Shown one piece after another: positions 24,640-37,509 of a stretch of DNA of 64,000 nucleotides (within the stretch, counting starts at the first letter, position 1; the number at the start of each line of letters is the position of its first letter). A model generated the notes under the pieces. It searched no databases. It saw only the letters and a program-made list of their open reading frames with translations, and was not told the origin of the DNA. The stretch is from Sapria himalayana. Taxonomy: Eukaryota > Streptophyta > Magnoliopsida > Malpighiales > Rafflesiaceae. The stretch is taken from the NCBI GenBank assembly GCA_029783825.1, contig JAREIK010002443.1, positions 62,001 through 126,000 of the forward strand, in the 5' to 3' direction. A program made the position numbers and the translations under genes.

Positions 24640-26460
24640 TTAATTTTTGTTATACAAAAAATAATAATGATATTATATTTTTATTAGTGATATGCTATAT
24701 TTGATGTTTAATTTTTTAACTTTATATATTGGATTGTTAAAATTTAATTATTTTTTTTTATTATTCTTAATGATATTGATGTTGAGAAGTACTAATAATA
24801 TATATTTTTTATGTTTAATATTATTTTTTTTTTGATTTTGTTTTATTAATAGATAAAAATTATAAATAATTCTTTAGTTAAATATAAAAATTTTATGTAT
24901 TTTTATGTAGAGTATTCATTAAAAAAATTTCACCTTTATTGCCCCTTAAGCCTCCATGCTCCAAAAGGGTTTTGTGCCTCAATGCCCTTTGCCTTGGTTT
25001 GAAGTGTAGTGCAGAGCACAGAGGTATGAAGAGTGATGTAATGTTTAGTTCACATAAATCACATATGGAAATTAGTTTCTTTAACTTGCCTGTATATTTT
25101 TTAATTATTGGGGTCTTATTAACTACTTAAAAAGTCAGAATTGCTTAGTTGTATGTTTTTTACATAGTTGTAGCTTACTCATAATTGTACAGCTATATGT
25201 TTTCTTTACATAACTATAACTTTATAGTTGGCCATACACCTAACTTTTATTTATTTTCTTTATGCTTTGATGAGAGTACTCAATGTGTGAGATGACATAA
25301 TGGTTTTGTCTTCTATATATGAGTTTTTTATGTATGTTTTTAAATTAATTTTTTCCTGTTGCTAATCCTCAATGATATTTTTTAAACATTATTTATATTA
25401 ATATTTTATATTATTTTTTATATTAAATATATTTCATGGTCTATATATGAGCGATCCTTGAATTACACAATCTTCTCATATAATAATTTAAATTTGATAT
25501 TATAAAAAAAATAATAAATATATAAATACTAATAAAAATTTATATTAAATATGATTAAAATAACTATTTTTTGATTATAATTTAATTAAAATATTATACT
25601 TAATTTTATCTGAAATATTTATTTATGATATTTAAATATTTGTATTACAAAACATTATATAATTTATTATATAATTATAATATTTATAAAAAATTTTAAT
25701 TAATATATAAAATATATAAAAATATATAAAAATATATAAAAATATATAAAAATTTCAACTAATAAAAAACTAAAATAAACAATTGTTTGATTACAAAAAA
25801 TATATAAAATTATATGAATAAACGAATAAATAAGTAAACATTTATAAAAATAAAAGTATAAAATAATATTTTTATTATTATAGAAATTTTTAAAAAATAT
25901 AATGACTAAAAGATTTTAAATTTTTGAATTATTAAAATTTTTTTTTAATTTTTCATAAAATGTAAAATAAAAAAGTTGATATTTTAAGATTAATATATGG
26001 TAGTTTTAATTACATCAAAAAAAATTTGAATATTTAAAAAATTAATATTTCAGTGTGGTTATTAAATGAACACTTCAAACATTAAAATTTATAATGATTA
26101 AAAGATTTTAATTATATGCTTTTATAATTATTTCATATTATATTAATAAAAGATAAATTGAATTCTTATAAATTTATGACCATATAATATATATATATAT
26201 ATATGAATACTTTATTATAATATAATATTATTTTATTTATTCCTTAAATAATATCATTTATGGTTAAATAAAGATCTATTTCTATTATTATATTTAAATT
26301 ATTTATTTTTTATAATTTAATTTTAGTGTTATTTTTTTATATTTTATTTTATAATAGTTTAGTATATATATAAGGTTTTATAAAATGCTTTTTATTAAAA
26401 AATAGAGCCCACACTTTAAACTGTGCATTTAATGGTAGCAATAACAATGTTTTAGTGTTC
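24640..26460. repeat. Very AT-rich stretch with a perfect 10-bp tandem repeat
   Basis: No coding similarity. 25711-25750 is four perfect copies of 'aatatataaa' with degenerate copies on each side. A less AT-rich patch at 24935-25030 ('cctccatgctccaaaagg') resembles a hAT terminal region, but no inverted repeat was found. (AT)n occurs at about 26186-26204. Confidence 0.5.
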
Positions 26461-26466
26461 TCACAG

Positions 26467-26807
26467 GAGATCTACAATGTCATAGCTTACGGCGGTGTTC
26501 ATATGGACATGAGAATAATGCATGTAGATTGGGCTCCCATCTACAGGCTCTTCGTGTGGGTAAAACCTCCTTTGTTGGCAATTTCACATCATGGACACTC
26601 CGGTAAGCTCAGATAGGTAAAAGATGCTCTGTGGACTAGATTCATCAGTGGGGGCCATTATAACTGCTATTGCTCTAGGCGACATAATCTGATACGAGTA
26701 ATTAGTGTGCAGATCAACTGATGCCATGAAGCAACTCTATGATGGATGAATATGAATTCATCAGTGGTGACATGGAGAGTGGTGTTCGACATGTTGTTGT
26801 TTCACAG
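26467..26807 (+). pseudogene. Exon-like captured gene fragment(s) with splice-type borders
   Basis: A GC-richer, non-repetitive island is bounded by an acceptor-like 'gttctcacag' (ends 26466) and a donor-like 'gtgagt' (26808). The plus strand begins 'EIYNVIAYGGVHMD' and ends 'FISGDMESGVRHVVVSQ'. The first resembles the N-terminal 'YNV-YGA-DG' of plant polygalacturonases (GH28) and the last the 'SGGVR-V-V' turn region. A different frame in the middle gives 'HLQALRVGKTSFVGNFTSWT', also reminiscent of GH28. At least two stops and a frameshift are needed. The GH28 assignment is tentative; the claim of a captured host fragment rests mainly on composition and splice-like borders. Confidence 0.4.
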
Positions 26808-26813
26808 GTGAGT

Positions 26814-27869
26814 AATTTCTTGCTCGTTGCTTGACCCTATTTCTTTTTATTTTTGAGTTTCCTAGAAAATGTTGAAAAAATTAGTATTTCTATCTTATCT
26901 AATTTAGAAATAGCAACTTACTTTTTTTGAAGAAATGTCAATCATAAAAATCATACATAAAAAAATATATTTGGGTAGATGTCACATTTGAATTATAATG
27001 CAATAATGTCGTGCTGAGCTTTATCTAGAAATTAGGAATTATGAATAGACTAGACATAACTTGGCCAATCCTATTCTCTTTCATCGCATATGTGTATAAT
27101 TCAAATTGAATGTACATACTCGTTGTTGTGTTGTCTTATGCATTGGGAGGAGTCACTACTTAATGCATATCTTAATAGTCTTATCTCTAAAAATTAGAGA
27201 GATTATGTCTGATGATCCTCAAACTTGATATTTATTGTCCTTGGACAAAAATATTTTTTATTGTGTCAATATATGATCTTCACTATATTCATGTGATATA
27301 TATTTTCATAATGATTAGTTATTTTTGTATTCTTTCTGCACAAATATATTTTATTTTAAAATTTTTATGAGATTTAGTGAGGTGAAGTTTATGTTTTGTT
27401 GCATATTTAATAATTTTGCCTTTGTGTGCTTATGTATACAACCGATGATGAAAATTATTAATCTAGGCCAAGAATAAAATATCATGTATTAATTTTTATT
27501 TTGAATTATTATAGTTTTGTTAAACTTGAATTTTTTTGTCTGTTTTAATGATGTTATTTTTGAGATTTATTGCCTAGTGAGATGAGACCTAATACTTAAT
27601 GATAAATTGATGGTCAAAAAATAACCAATATGAAACATATTGAATATTAATAATTGTATCTCCTAATTTTCTAGTTATCTTGATTATACGAGTCCACTAA
27701 AAAAATTAAGTTTTATTCTTATCTTTAATTTTATTCTTTATTTTTAAAATTCCAATGTTGTTCTTAGAGAGCCTATATTGCAAGATTTTCCTAAAATGTG
27801 ATATATAAAGTAAGATGCATTTTACTTTGCATATAATTTTATATAAAAACATGAATAATGTTGGATTTT
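26814..27869. other. AT-rich stretch following the exon-like block
   Basis: T-rich, intron-like composition on the plus strand. No coding similarity or repeat recognised. Confidence 0.4.
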
Positions 27870-28195
27870 ATTTTGGCAGCGGCGGCAAATGCCGCCGGTA
27901 GCACCAGCATCACCGGCTGCACTGGTAGCAGTGATAGAGGTGGCAGAGGCGGCAGCAGGAGCGGCAACGGCGGGATCAATGGTAGCGGCGACATCAGTGG
28001 CAGCACCGGTAGTGGCGAAAGCAGCGGCGGCAGAAGCGACAGCACCGGTAGTGGCGACAGCGACGACAGTAGCGGCGGCAGCAGCGGTGGCAACAGTGGT
28101 GGTAGTGATGCCAGTGGCGGCAAAAATGACCGTAGCGGTAGTAGCGGCAACAGTAGGGATAGTGGCAGTAGGTGTAGCAACAACGACAATAATTG
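27870..28195 (+). repeat. RGY triplet tract 1 (inner CACTA)
   Basis: About 325 bp of strongly 3-periodic plus-strand sequence, mostly RGY triplets (ggc, agc, ggt, agt). It is open in several frames, giving Gly/Ser, Ala/Val or, on the other strand, Leu/Pro/Ser runs. No frame has a conserved start or homologue, so I treat it as a degenerate trinucleotide repeat. GC content is far above the flanks. It abuts the TATA palindrome block. Confidence 0.75.
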
Positions 28196-28400
28196 TGGTA
28201 TATACATACGTATATAGTTGGTATATACGTACATATAATACTGTAGTATTTTATGTACATATATACTGAGTATATATGTACTCAGTATATATGTACACAT
28301 AATACTATAGTTTATATGTACATATACTGTAGTAATATATGTATGAGTGAAATGCTAGAATATATATACATATTTACTACAGTAATATATATATATATAT
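28196..28400. repeat. TATA palindrome cluster
   Basis: A perfect 13-bp stem with one central base lies at 28255-28281 ('gtacatatatact', g, then the complement). Similar imperfect palindromes flank it. Equivalent to 3280-3478 inverted. Confidence 0.75.
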
Positions 28401-28944
28401 TAAAACATAGTTTTTAATTTTTATTTTGATTTGATTGAGTGGTTTAAATTTCTTACAGATATGATACCACGTTATTTTCAATTCGAAGCTCGTATAAGTG
28501 AAGGGATTTTTTGACAGACATGATGCACCGTGATCGGACAGCTTTTTCGCAGCAGAAAGTTGCTGATCAGAGAGTAGAGGGAGAGAAAGCAACGTCAATG
28601 CATGGATAGATTATACTTTATGTACTGTCGGTAGATACATTGATTAATAAGATGTAATATAATTTTGTTATATTTTTGTTGCAGTTATTTAAAATATTGT
28701 ATTAGAATAAGTTATTAAATGATTTTTTTTACTTTAAAATTTTCATTTATAGTTTCTATTTTTATTCAATTTAATATAAATATATTAAATTATTTAATTA
28801 AATTTTTGTTGAAGATGTATTACAATTAACTTTAATTTATGTTTGTTTATGTCTATAATAACTGTTATTATATATATGTGAATATGTTTGTGTGTCTTCG
28901 AATTTTTTGGGTAGAGTTTTAGACTATTATAGGTATGTAAAAAA
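28401..28944 (+). repeat. Duplicated inner part of the A end (no terminus)
   Basis: 'gattgagtggtttaaattt', 'cagatatgataccac', 'gtagagggagagaaa' and 'ggtagatacattgat' recur at 29645-29870 and, inverted, at 3060-3290 and 61840-62060. Here the sequence does not reach a TIR; it runs instead into a second RGY tract. The inner element therefore carries a tandem duplication of the RGY, TATA-palindrome and subterminal module. Confidence 0.75.
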
Positions 28945-29420
28945 TTATTATCAGCAACAATAGCAGCGACATCGGTGGCAGTGCCGGTAGCGATGGCAAC
29001 GGAAGCGACAGCTGTGGTAGTGGGGGTAGCAGTAGCGGCGATGGCAGTAGTGGTAGAGGTAGAAGCACTGGCTGCACCGGAAGCAGCGGCAGCACCGGAA
29101 GTAGTGGGAAAGGCGACAGTGACAGCAGCGATGGCGGCAATTGCAGCATCGATGGCGGTAGTAGCAGCAGCAGCAGTGGCAGTAGCGGCAGGGGTGGCAG
29201 TGGCAGCACCAACATGCAGCAGTAGCACCGAAAGCATCGGTAGCCACTGTAGTGGCCAGTGGCGGCAGTAGTGGCGGCGGCGGTAGCAGAGGCCGCCACG
29301 ACAGAGGCGGCAGTAGAGGCAGTGGTAGCAACGGCGACAGTAGTAGTGGTATTGACAATGACATTGGCAATGGTAGAAGCGGCATGAGAGGCAACGGAAG
29401 TAGCAGCAACAACACCAAAT
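28945..29420 (+). repeat. RGY triplet tract 2 (inner CACTA)
   Basis: About 475 bp of 3-periodic RGY-rich sequence like tract 1 but not alignable to it base for base. Open on both strands in several frames; none has a recognisable product. TATA palindromes follow at 29420-29620. Confidence 0.75.
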
Positions 29421-30514
29421 GAGGGATATACATGTGAATAAAGTCAGCATATACGTACATTTAATACTATAGTATTTTATGTATGTATATACTGAGTATA
29501 TTTGTACTAAGTTTATATGTACACATTATATTGTTGTTTATATGTACATATACTGTCGTAATATATGTACAAGTAAAATGCTAGTATATATTTATATATA
29601 TACTACAGAATTATATATGTATCAAAACATAATTTTGTTTGTTAATTTGACTGAGTTGTTTAATTTTTTTACAGATATGATACCACATTATTCCTCTTAC
29701 AAAGCTTCCATAAGTGATGAGATTTTTCACTAGATATTAAGTGATGTTACTCGGACAGCTTTGTCATAGTAGAAAAATGATGATCAGGGGAGTAGAGGGA
29801 GAGAAAACAATGTCAATGAATGGGTATATTATACTTTATGCACTGTGGGTAGATACATTGATGAATATGATCAAATAAAAGTTTATTATTTTTTTGTTTT
29901 TAATTATGCAGAATATTGAATTTACATAAAAATTTTAAAAGATTTTATTTTTTGTTTAATATAAATTATTTATAGTTTCAATTTTTATAAAATTTGATAT
30001 AAAAATATTAAATTATTTAATTAAAAAATTTAAAAATTTTTAAATTCTGAAATTATTTTTGAAATTAAAATGGCTAGGAAATATTCCTTTGATAAATAGC
30101 AAAGGAAAAATTCCTTGCTAAATTAGCTAGTGAATCTTCTCTAGCTAATTTAGCTAGGGACACATTAAAATTAGCGACAGATAATCTGTCGCTAAATTTA
30201 TTTAGCTAGGGACTACATCGGTCACTAATTTATAGACAACACTTTAGCTAGGGAATAGACCGTCATTATTTTTGTTAGCGATAGGATATCTCGTATATCT
30301 TGCTAATTTAACGATAGAATTTTTCTTTTTTAGCAAGTGATTTTTCCATCTCTAACTTTTTAGCTAGGGACACTTCCATCACTAAAATTTAGCAAGAAGC
30401 ACTTTAGATAGGGAACCGATCCGTCGGTAATCCATTGCTATGTCCCATTTAGGGATGGAAAATGCCATTTTGCTAGGGAATTATCCCTAGGTATATGAGA
30501 TTTTTCTTGTAGTA
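29421..30514 (+). repeat. Complete A (3') end of the inner element
   Basis: In order: TATA palindromes (29421-29620), the conserved 'cagatatgataccac' block, an AT-rich stretch, subterminal 'tagctaggga' and 'ttagcgac' motifs from about 30060, and the inverted TIR 'tttttcttgtagt' ending at 30514. It matches 2500-3478 in inverse orientation throughout. Confidence 0.85.
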
Positions 30515-30517
30515 TTT

Positions 30518-32616
30518 GAAGTTAGCGGTACTAATCATACTTTTTCAATTACTTATTTTTAAAATTATTTATACTTTTAATTGTTTAGTTTTTGAGTGCA
30601 CTCTATTTATAACATGATACATTACATATATTTATTTATTAATTTCTTTTTATCTCATTATAATGTTTTTAATTTTATTATAGTCAATAATATTACTATG
30701 ATGCATATTTAGAATAATAGTATCAATGTTCATTTTATTATTTAGGTACAATTAATTTATCTTTTCTATTTTCCACTTATTTTAAAGTATTTGAATTGTA
30801 TTTTTTAACAATTCAATTTTACTATTGGTATAAGTATAAATTGTCGAGCATGCCACTAGGTTTTTTGAAAATTCACCACATAATGTGCCACCAAATACTA
30901 TAAATTTTTTGAGTGAAGTACTTTAAAACATTCTCTAAGTTTGTCACGTTCTTCATCTTGTCGCGAGGTTAAAGTTTCTTAATATTTTTTTTCAAATTTA
31001 ATTATTAACTTTTGCATTGTTGATCTGTGAGTTAACAATTTTTTTTTTGGTAAATTTCTATTTTTCTTAAATCTTTTTTTCTAGTAATTGATGCCATACT
31101 AGCTTATGCTAATATTATATGATCAATGTGTTATAACATTATTGTTAATCTTATTATTTTGAGTTATCATGCTAAATAACTTAATTTTAATTTCAGAGTT
31201 AACCATGTTTTTTTTAGATATTTTTGTAGGATTTATATAACTTTGTGGATGACTTTTCTAAGAATTGATCATGTTGTCTATCCCTATTTTTGTCATATCA
31301 GAGGATAAATTAGATGCTTAGTTTTCATTAATCTTTTTTTATTCACTACCCGTTTAATTTCTTTATTTTGATAAATTTAAAACTTATGAAATTAAGCATA
31401 AAATATATAATTTATATTAATAATGAGGTACACTTTTAAAATATGCTAGTGTTTTTATAGTATGTCAAGAAAATATTATTAGAAATATATTTTATCTAGA
31501 TTTCCTAGAATATTATATAATATTATTATGTAAGATGACTTTTATTATTTTGTTAATTATTTTTATAAATAAGTATTATCGCAATACATAATTCATATCT
31601 CATAAAGAAAAAAATAATTTTTATATATTTATACTTTATTTTTAAAAAATGATTGATATTCACTAAAAATATGAAATAAATATTTTTAAAATTATATTAT
31701 TATATAATATACAATGTGAGAATTTGTATTTTTCTTGAAAAATCATAAAGGGATTTATCTTGTATTTTATGTAGTCATATTATTTTCATATTGAAAATTT
31801 AGAGATTATAAAAAAGATTCAATTAAGACAACTTTAAAACTTTTTTTATAAGACATTTTAGGATGAATCAATTATGATTACAAATTACTTAATCATATTG
31901 ATATCTTCTTTTATTTTTTTCAAATTGTATTTCTTATAAATTATTTAATCACATCATTTATCATTCGTATTGTAGGGGGATAGAATTTTGTTCAGATGTT
32001 TTTTTAAAAGTAAGAAAATAAATTGTCATCTCATGTCTTTCTAGGCCATTATAGTATTCAAAAAAATATAACTGCAATTCATCATCACCACTAATTAGTA
32101 TTTGAGTGATATAATTTCTTTAAATATTCTTTTCATCGTGGCAATCTATGTGAGGCAAAAGAGATTGTTTTCAAGTTAACTCACATTTGGGTTTTCTTAA
32201 GAATTTTGTGGCCAATTTTTTTAATGATTTTCTTAATCTTAAATATCATTTAGCCAGAACATATAATAATATGAGTAAGTTGAGTTTGACATAAATTATT
32301 ATTGATGAAAATTCATATACATTGTGATGATTTCATATTTATTTAATATGAAATCAATCATTTGATAGTAAAAACTATCTAACTACTAATATACTAGATA
32401 AAAATAATGATGATATTAGAGAAGAGAATTTATGTTATAATATTTTAATCAAATATATATAAATCCACTTTTATGTTGTGTAATGATTGTGCTTTTTTTA
32501 TAAAAAGAAATATTATTATAATTTTATTTTTTATTTTGTTACTTAATTATGATTTTTTGAATAAGTAAGAAACTAACTATATTTTTTTATTTTGATGAAT
32601 TAATATTATATTATAT

Positions 32617-32660
<44 letters not shown>

Positions 32661-35519
32661 CTCTTTCTCTCTCTCTCTGATCTTATTTTGAATTAAAAGT
32701 TTTTATACCTCAATGTCTCAAGAATTATGTCTTGACTTACTAATTATTCAACTTGTTATTTTATGCTTTTGCCTCCATAGGTATTTAAACTTATAGTATA
32801 AATTATATCTCATTCTTGTTTTATTTAATTAATAATTAATTTTTAATAATACATTTAGTCATAATGATTTAAAACATGAAATGTATTTGGAAAAGTCTTT
32901 AAGATTCGTATTTTTATGATTTTTTTGAATTAACATATATTATTTCTATAAATATGACTTGGAGGAAAGTTGTGTTATATTACTATAATTGATACTATTA
33001 TTATATATATTAATGAATTGAATATTTTTATATTCAAATATTTTCTTATATTAGTTTCGAATAGCTCAATGATTTAAATATTTTTTTTTAGTTTTTAAGT
33101 AATATATTTAAATGAAAACTTATTTTATTTCAGCTTATGTTTATGTGATTATTTATCGATGAGTTTTCCATTGTTATCTCTACTAGATATAAAGAAAAAT
33201 ATGAGAATATAGTTTCTCTTATTCTTTAGGATAGATATTAAAAATGGTTTCAATATTGTAAATCTTTTATTAGGTTTTCTCAAGAAGATGTATGCTGTGG
33301 TCCTATTTATATTCACAAATATGTGAAAATATTTATGGAATTGCTTTTATTCTCTTTTAATGATTCACGATATTTTTGATTATTTGACTATTATTATTAT
33401 AATTTTTGTCTCAATAATAATAAACCATAATATCAATTAATATTTTTGTATATTTTTCTAAAAAAAATTTTATATATTAGAAAATATGTTGTTATATACA
33501 CACTACAAATATTTATAAATAGTTATCATATATTATGATAACAACACACTCTCAAATGTCCAATTGAATTACATCACTATAGTGAAAGAACTTGTATCAA
33601 CAATCTTTTCTTTTGGCAAGTTAATATCATATTTAGTGGGAACCAAAGTCATAGTATATACTAAATATTCTATAATCAAATATATCATAAAAAAGAAAGA
33701 TGGCGGGTATAGATTGATTTGATGAATTTTACTATTATAATAATTTGAACTAGAGTTATTAGGTAAGAAATGTACATATAAGCAAAATTGAAAATAATTT
33801 ATCAAGACTAGAAAAAAAAGATAGAAAAGTTGTTGAATAAGATATTAGAAAGCTTTTTTTATTTTAACAAATTATAATATTGAATGAAAATGTAACTCCA
33901 TGGTATGTAGTATTGAATGAACCTTATCATTGTAAGTAGTACTCTGATCAAATTTTGAGGCAAAGTGTTATAGTTGGGAGAGTAATAGTATTTTGTAATA
34001 ATGTTACTTTCTGCTCATGCTCTTACAAATTTGTGGAACATGTTAATATTTATGTGCTCAAGTATTTTTCTTCTCAAAATCAATGTTGATATTTACATAT
34101 ATATGCATAAATATATATGTGCATATACATTGCCCCACACACACACACACATTTATCCATCCATATACATTACTATTCATTATATATCAGCATGCACATA
34201 TTTGTACTTTTGTATATATTCACACATGTATATACATTTTCAAAGTAGTGTGTATATTCTTGTATGCATGCATATACTACTATACACCCACACAAACACA
34301 CACATATACCTATATACATAATGTATTTTTAAAGTTACACATGAAACTATTATATATATGTGTGTGCGTGCACGTTTGTGTGTAAATGTATTAAAAATTT
34401 TTTGATTTTGAAAATTTAATTAAAATAAAATATTATATATTGCACATAATTTATAAAATATTATAAATTCTTTATATTTAAATCAAATATTTGTGTGTGT
34501 GATTGTATGCATGGATGTGTGTGTGTGTGTGTGAATCATATGAATGCGTAAGATGAAATTATGAATTAAATATATGAGCTTCTATATTATTCAAATAGTT
34601 GCTCTTTTAATATATATATATATATATTAAAATCACTATCATTATACTCATATAAATAAATGAAGTTGACATATTTGTAAATTATTTTGTTTTTACAATT
34701 ATGTTAAAAATGAAAATATAGTTCATAAATAGATAATATTGTTTTTGTTTTTCTATATAATTTTTTTATAAAAATATTAATGACTATGATAAATTTCTAC
34801 CTATTATTTATTGTTATTAATAAATTTTTAGAAACTTTAATATTCAAACAAATATAATGTTGTGCATATAAATACATGCCTTTAATGTTTTGTAAAAAAT
34901 CAATTATTTTTTTAATTATGTTCAAACCAAATAGATTACCATATAAATATATGAGTAAATATTTCTACAAGTAATTATTTATTTTTATTTTATTTAAAAT
35001 ATTTAAATGACCATATAAATATAAGAATTTGTTTTTTTAATAATTATTTTCAAATTTTTTTTCAAGTTGAATACATGACAATTTTTTTTTGTAATTAATA
35101 GATACATTTCAAACATTATTTATTTATAATAAATATAACATATTGCATATTATGAAGTACAAATTTTATTTTGTAAATGAATTTTATTTTTAAAGCTTTA
35201 TCTTTGTAAATTGAAACTAATATTTATTACACAAATATATTATTATTTGTTTAGAAATTTACAACATGAATTTAAATAAATGAACATTTTATTAGAAATC
35301 AATTTTAGTTAAATGATATTAAGTGAAACAAAAATACAACCCCTAAACATATTAAATCATAATGATTTATACAAACATATAAAAATACAATAAAAATTCA
35401 TTTAACGTTGAAAAAATTAAATTTAAGTTCCTAAAATATATGGAAAATGATAAAGATTAATACAATATCCAAAAAAAATATGTATGAATGAGATGAATGA
35501 TATGAATGGATATTAAGTT
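30518..35519. other. AT-rich 5' internal region of the outer CACTA, no gene seen
   Basis: About 5 kb of T/A-rich DNA. Microsatellites: (TA)n at 32622-32659 followed by (CT)n to 32678; CA-rich 34135-34152 and 34285-34305; (GT)n at 34490-34500 and 34516-34533. I found no transposase or host-gene similarity on either strand. It would form the segment upstream of TnpD in the intact outer element. Confidence 0.5.
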
Positions 35520-35830
35520 TTTGAAGCATGTAGTTATACATGTTGCAGATGTAGTTATATATAGTTTTTCATGTAATTATATATATTTAGACATATGATT
35601 ATGTACAGGTATTGATGTAGATAAATACAATTATATTTGGTATTATGTTGATATACATATTGTTAACTACATTTATATATAGTTATATATATATATATAT
35701 ATGTATATTAAATATATGTTGTTATATCTATATATAGTTATGTTCATGTATACTATTTTTATAGTTATAGATATAGTAAAATACACTTATATATTTATGT
35801 GTTATTACTCTTGGGATTATCATATTTAAA
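35520..35830. repeat. Isolated copy of the roughly 540-bp repeat
   Basis: 'gtagttatacatg', 'cataattatat'-type motifs, 'gattatgtacaggtat', 'aaatatatgttgttatat' and 'ttatagttatagatatagta' follow in the same order as 12120-12360 in the tandem array. It is separated from that array by the inner CACTA and by about 5 kb of outer element. Confidence 0.65.
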
Positions 35831-35869
35831 TAATTTATTATTTAAATATTAAATATATTGTTATATACA

Positions 35870-36300
35870 CATTGCTCACCACAAACACCAACACCCATTT
35901 TGTGATTAACATTTAAAATCACAAGGCTGTCGAGTGGAAAAAAAATAAAAATCAAGTCGGCATACCTACTGTGCAGTATCAACATCCACACAATGAGAAC
36001 GCATTATATCACACATGCATGAAGTGTGTATACAAATCAATTAATAAAAGCAATCCAAGCATACCATGGTGATTAATGAAGAAGAATTTCGAAATAAAAA
36101 ATAAAAGAATCATAACACAAACTTTTCCTTTAAGATAATCGATGAAGAATTAGGGTAGCAAACATACTTCAAATTAATAATAAATTCTAACTTACTCTTC
36201 GATTAGGTTTTGATGCATCGGTGTCGAGACATAGAGGCGGACTGTGGAGGACTTAGGCACTAGTTAGAGTTGTCTCTTGAGTCTCGACAACAAGTGACTA
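35870..36300 (-). other. Moderate-complexity block, possible 5' exon/leader of the outer CACTA
   Basis: Less AT-rich than its surroundings. On the minus strand it contains 'gtctcgacaccgatgcatc', a short open stretch 'MHQNLIEE' followed by a donor-like 'taagtt', and 'taccctaattcttcatcg'. It lies about 1.9 kb inside the 5' (B) end, where a first exon could sit. No similarity recognised. Confidence 0.25.
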
Positions 36301-37509
36301 TATATTTTACCATAATATTTAAATTTTTCATTATAAAAACATTAAATAAACAAAAAATATATAAATTAAAAAAAGACTCATTTTTTTATTTATTATCAAA
36401 ATATTTTCCACAAAATTCATGTGCATGTAGCAAGTAAACATGAAAAACAAACACATTATTATTTTTTATTATAAAATTAATTAAACAATAAATATATAAA
36501 CAATTTTTAAAAAATATATATTTAGCCTTATAACAAAAAAAATCAAATAGCTACAAAATTTATAAACTTCATATAATAAGACATACATGAAAAAATAATT
36601 TGTCTTCTAGTCACTCTTCTAATAGTTATAAAATAATTTTTATGTTAAAAAATATATAAATATATATATTTTATGGTTATAAATTTTTAAGAATTCATAT
36701 TAATTTTTATGAAGATAATCTGAAATAATTTTAAAGGCATAAAATTTCATATTATTAGATATCATTAATAATTTTTAAAATTCTAAAAATTACTTAAAGT
36801 GAGAAGATAATTAAAAAAGTTATATTTATTATTTTAATAAATACAGAATTTTAAAAGCTAAGAGTAAAATTATTACTAATTTAATTCTTATAAATTTTAG
36901 TATGGGCACACATCAATGTATTAATTTTTAAATAGTAATTTATTTTCTTTTAAATTTAATAAAAAATTAAATTTTTATTATAATTCAAGATTTTCAAATT
37001 TTATATTAATTATTTTTTTTTAAGTTTCATATAATCATACAATTTTTTTATACTTATAATAATATTAATATTTACTAGTTTATTCGTTAATTCAGATATT
37101 TTTGAAAATATTTTTTATTTAATTATACAATGAATTATTTTACATTTATATTAGTCAAAATTTTAATGTATGTTCATTTAATTTTTAAAATATTTTAACA
37201 AATTATTATAATTATAGAATTAATTATTTAATCTTACTTTAATAATAAGTTTCTAAATTAAAAATTTTAGAAAATTTTTTTGTATACTTTTTTTAAAAAT
37301 TTATAATCATAGAAATATTTATTTTAGTCCTTATTAATATATATTTATTTTTTATCTTTATATATTTTAAATTATTTATTTTAATATCATTTTTTATAAT
37401 TTTACGAGGAGAATATGTCTTTCAAGAATTGCTGATCTATAGACCATAACAAACAATTGATAAACAAAATTAAATAAAATATTAAAACAAATAATAAATT
37501 TAAAAAAAT
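36301..37509. other. AT-rich stretch, nothing recognised
   Basis: A/T-rich sequence with long 'tttaaaatt'-type runs and no repeats of note. It separates the block above from the B-end subterminal repeats. Confidence 0.5.

Larger units (their letters stand above)
13681..30514 (+). mobile_element. Inner CACTA element, inverted relative to the outer one
   Basis: It starts 'cactacaagaaaatatc' at 13681 and ends with the inverse of 'tactacaagaaaaatctc' at 30514, flanked by TTT at 13678-13680 and 30515-30517. Its left end matches the outer element's right end (B type), and its right end matches the outer element's left end (A type). It is therefore the same family in opposite orientation, nested in the outer element. 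Size is 16.8 kb. No TnpD or TnpA was recognised inside it, so it looks non-autonomous. The terminal base at 30514 is A where a G is expected. Confidence 0.82.

Noticed and set aside
28794..29460. Overlapping open frames up to 218 codons (Ala/Val, Leu/Pro, Cys/Tyr) in RGY tract 2
   Set aside because: Several frames on both strands are open at once, as expected of a triplet repeat. None resembles a protein or keeps a frame between the three tracts.
2500..30514. Simple pairing of the 2500 and 30514 termini as one 28-kb element
   Set aside because: It would make the element overlap rather than nest with 13681-38125, and the Copia frame rejoins across 38125, not 30514.
34001..34385. Two overlapping frames of about 100 codons rich in Tyr, His, Ile and Cys
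   Set aside because: They come from alternating 'tatacat' and CA microsatellite sequence; no protein similarity.
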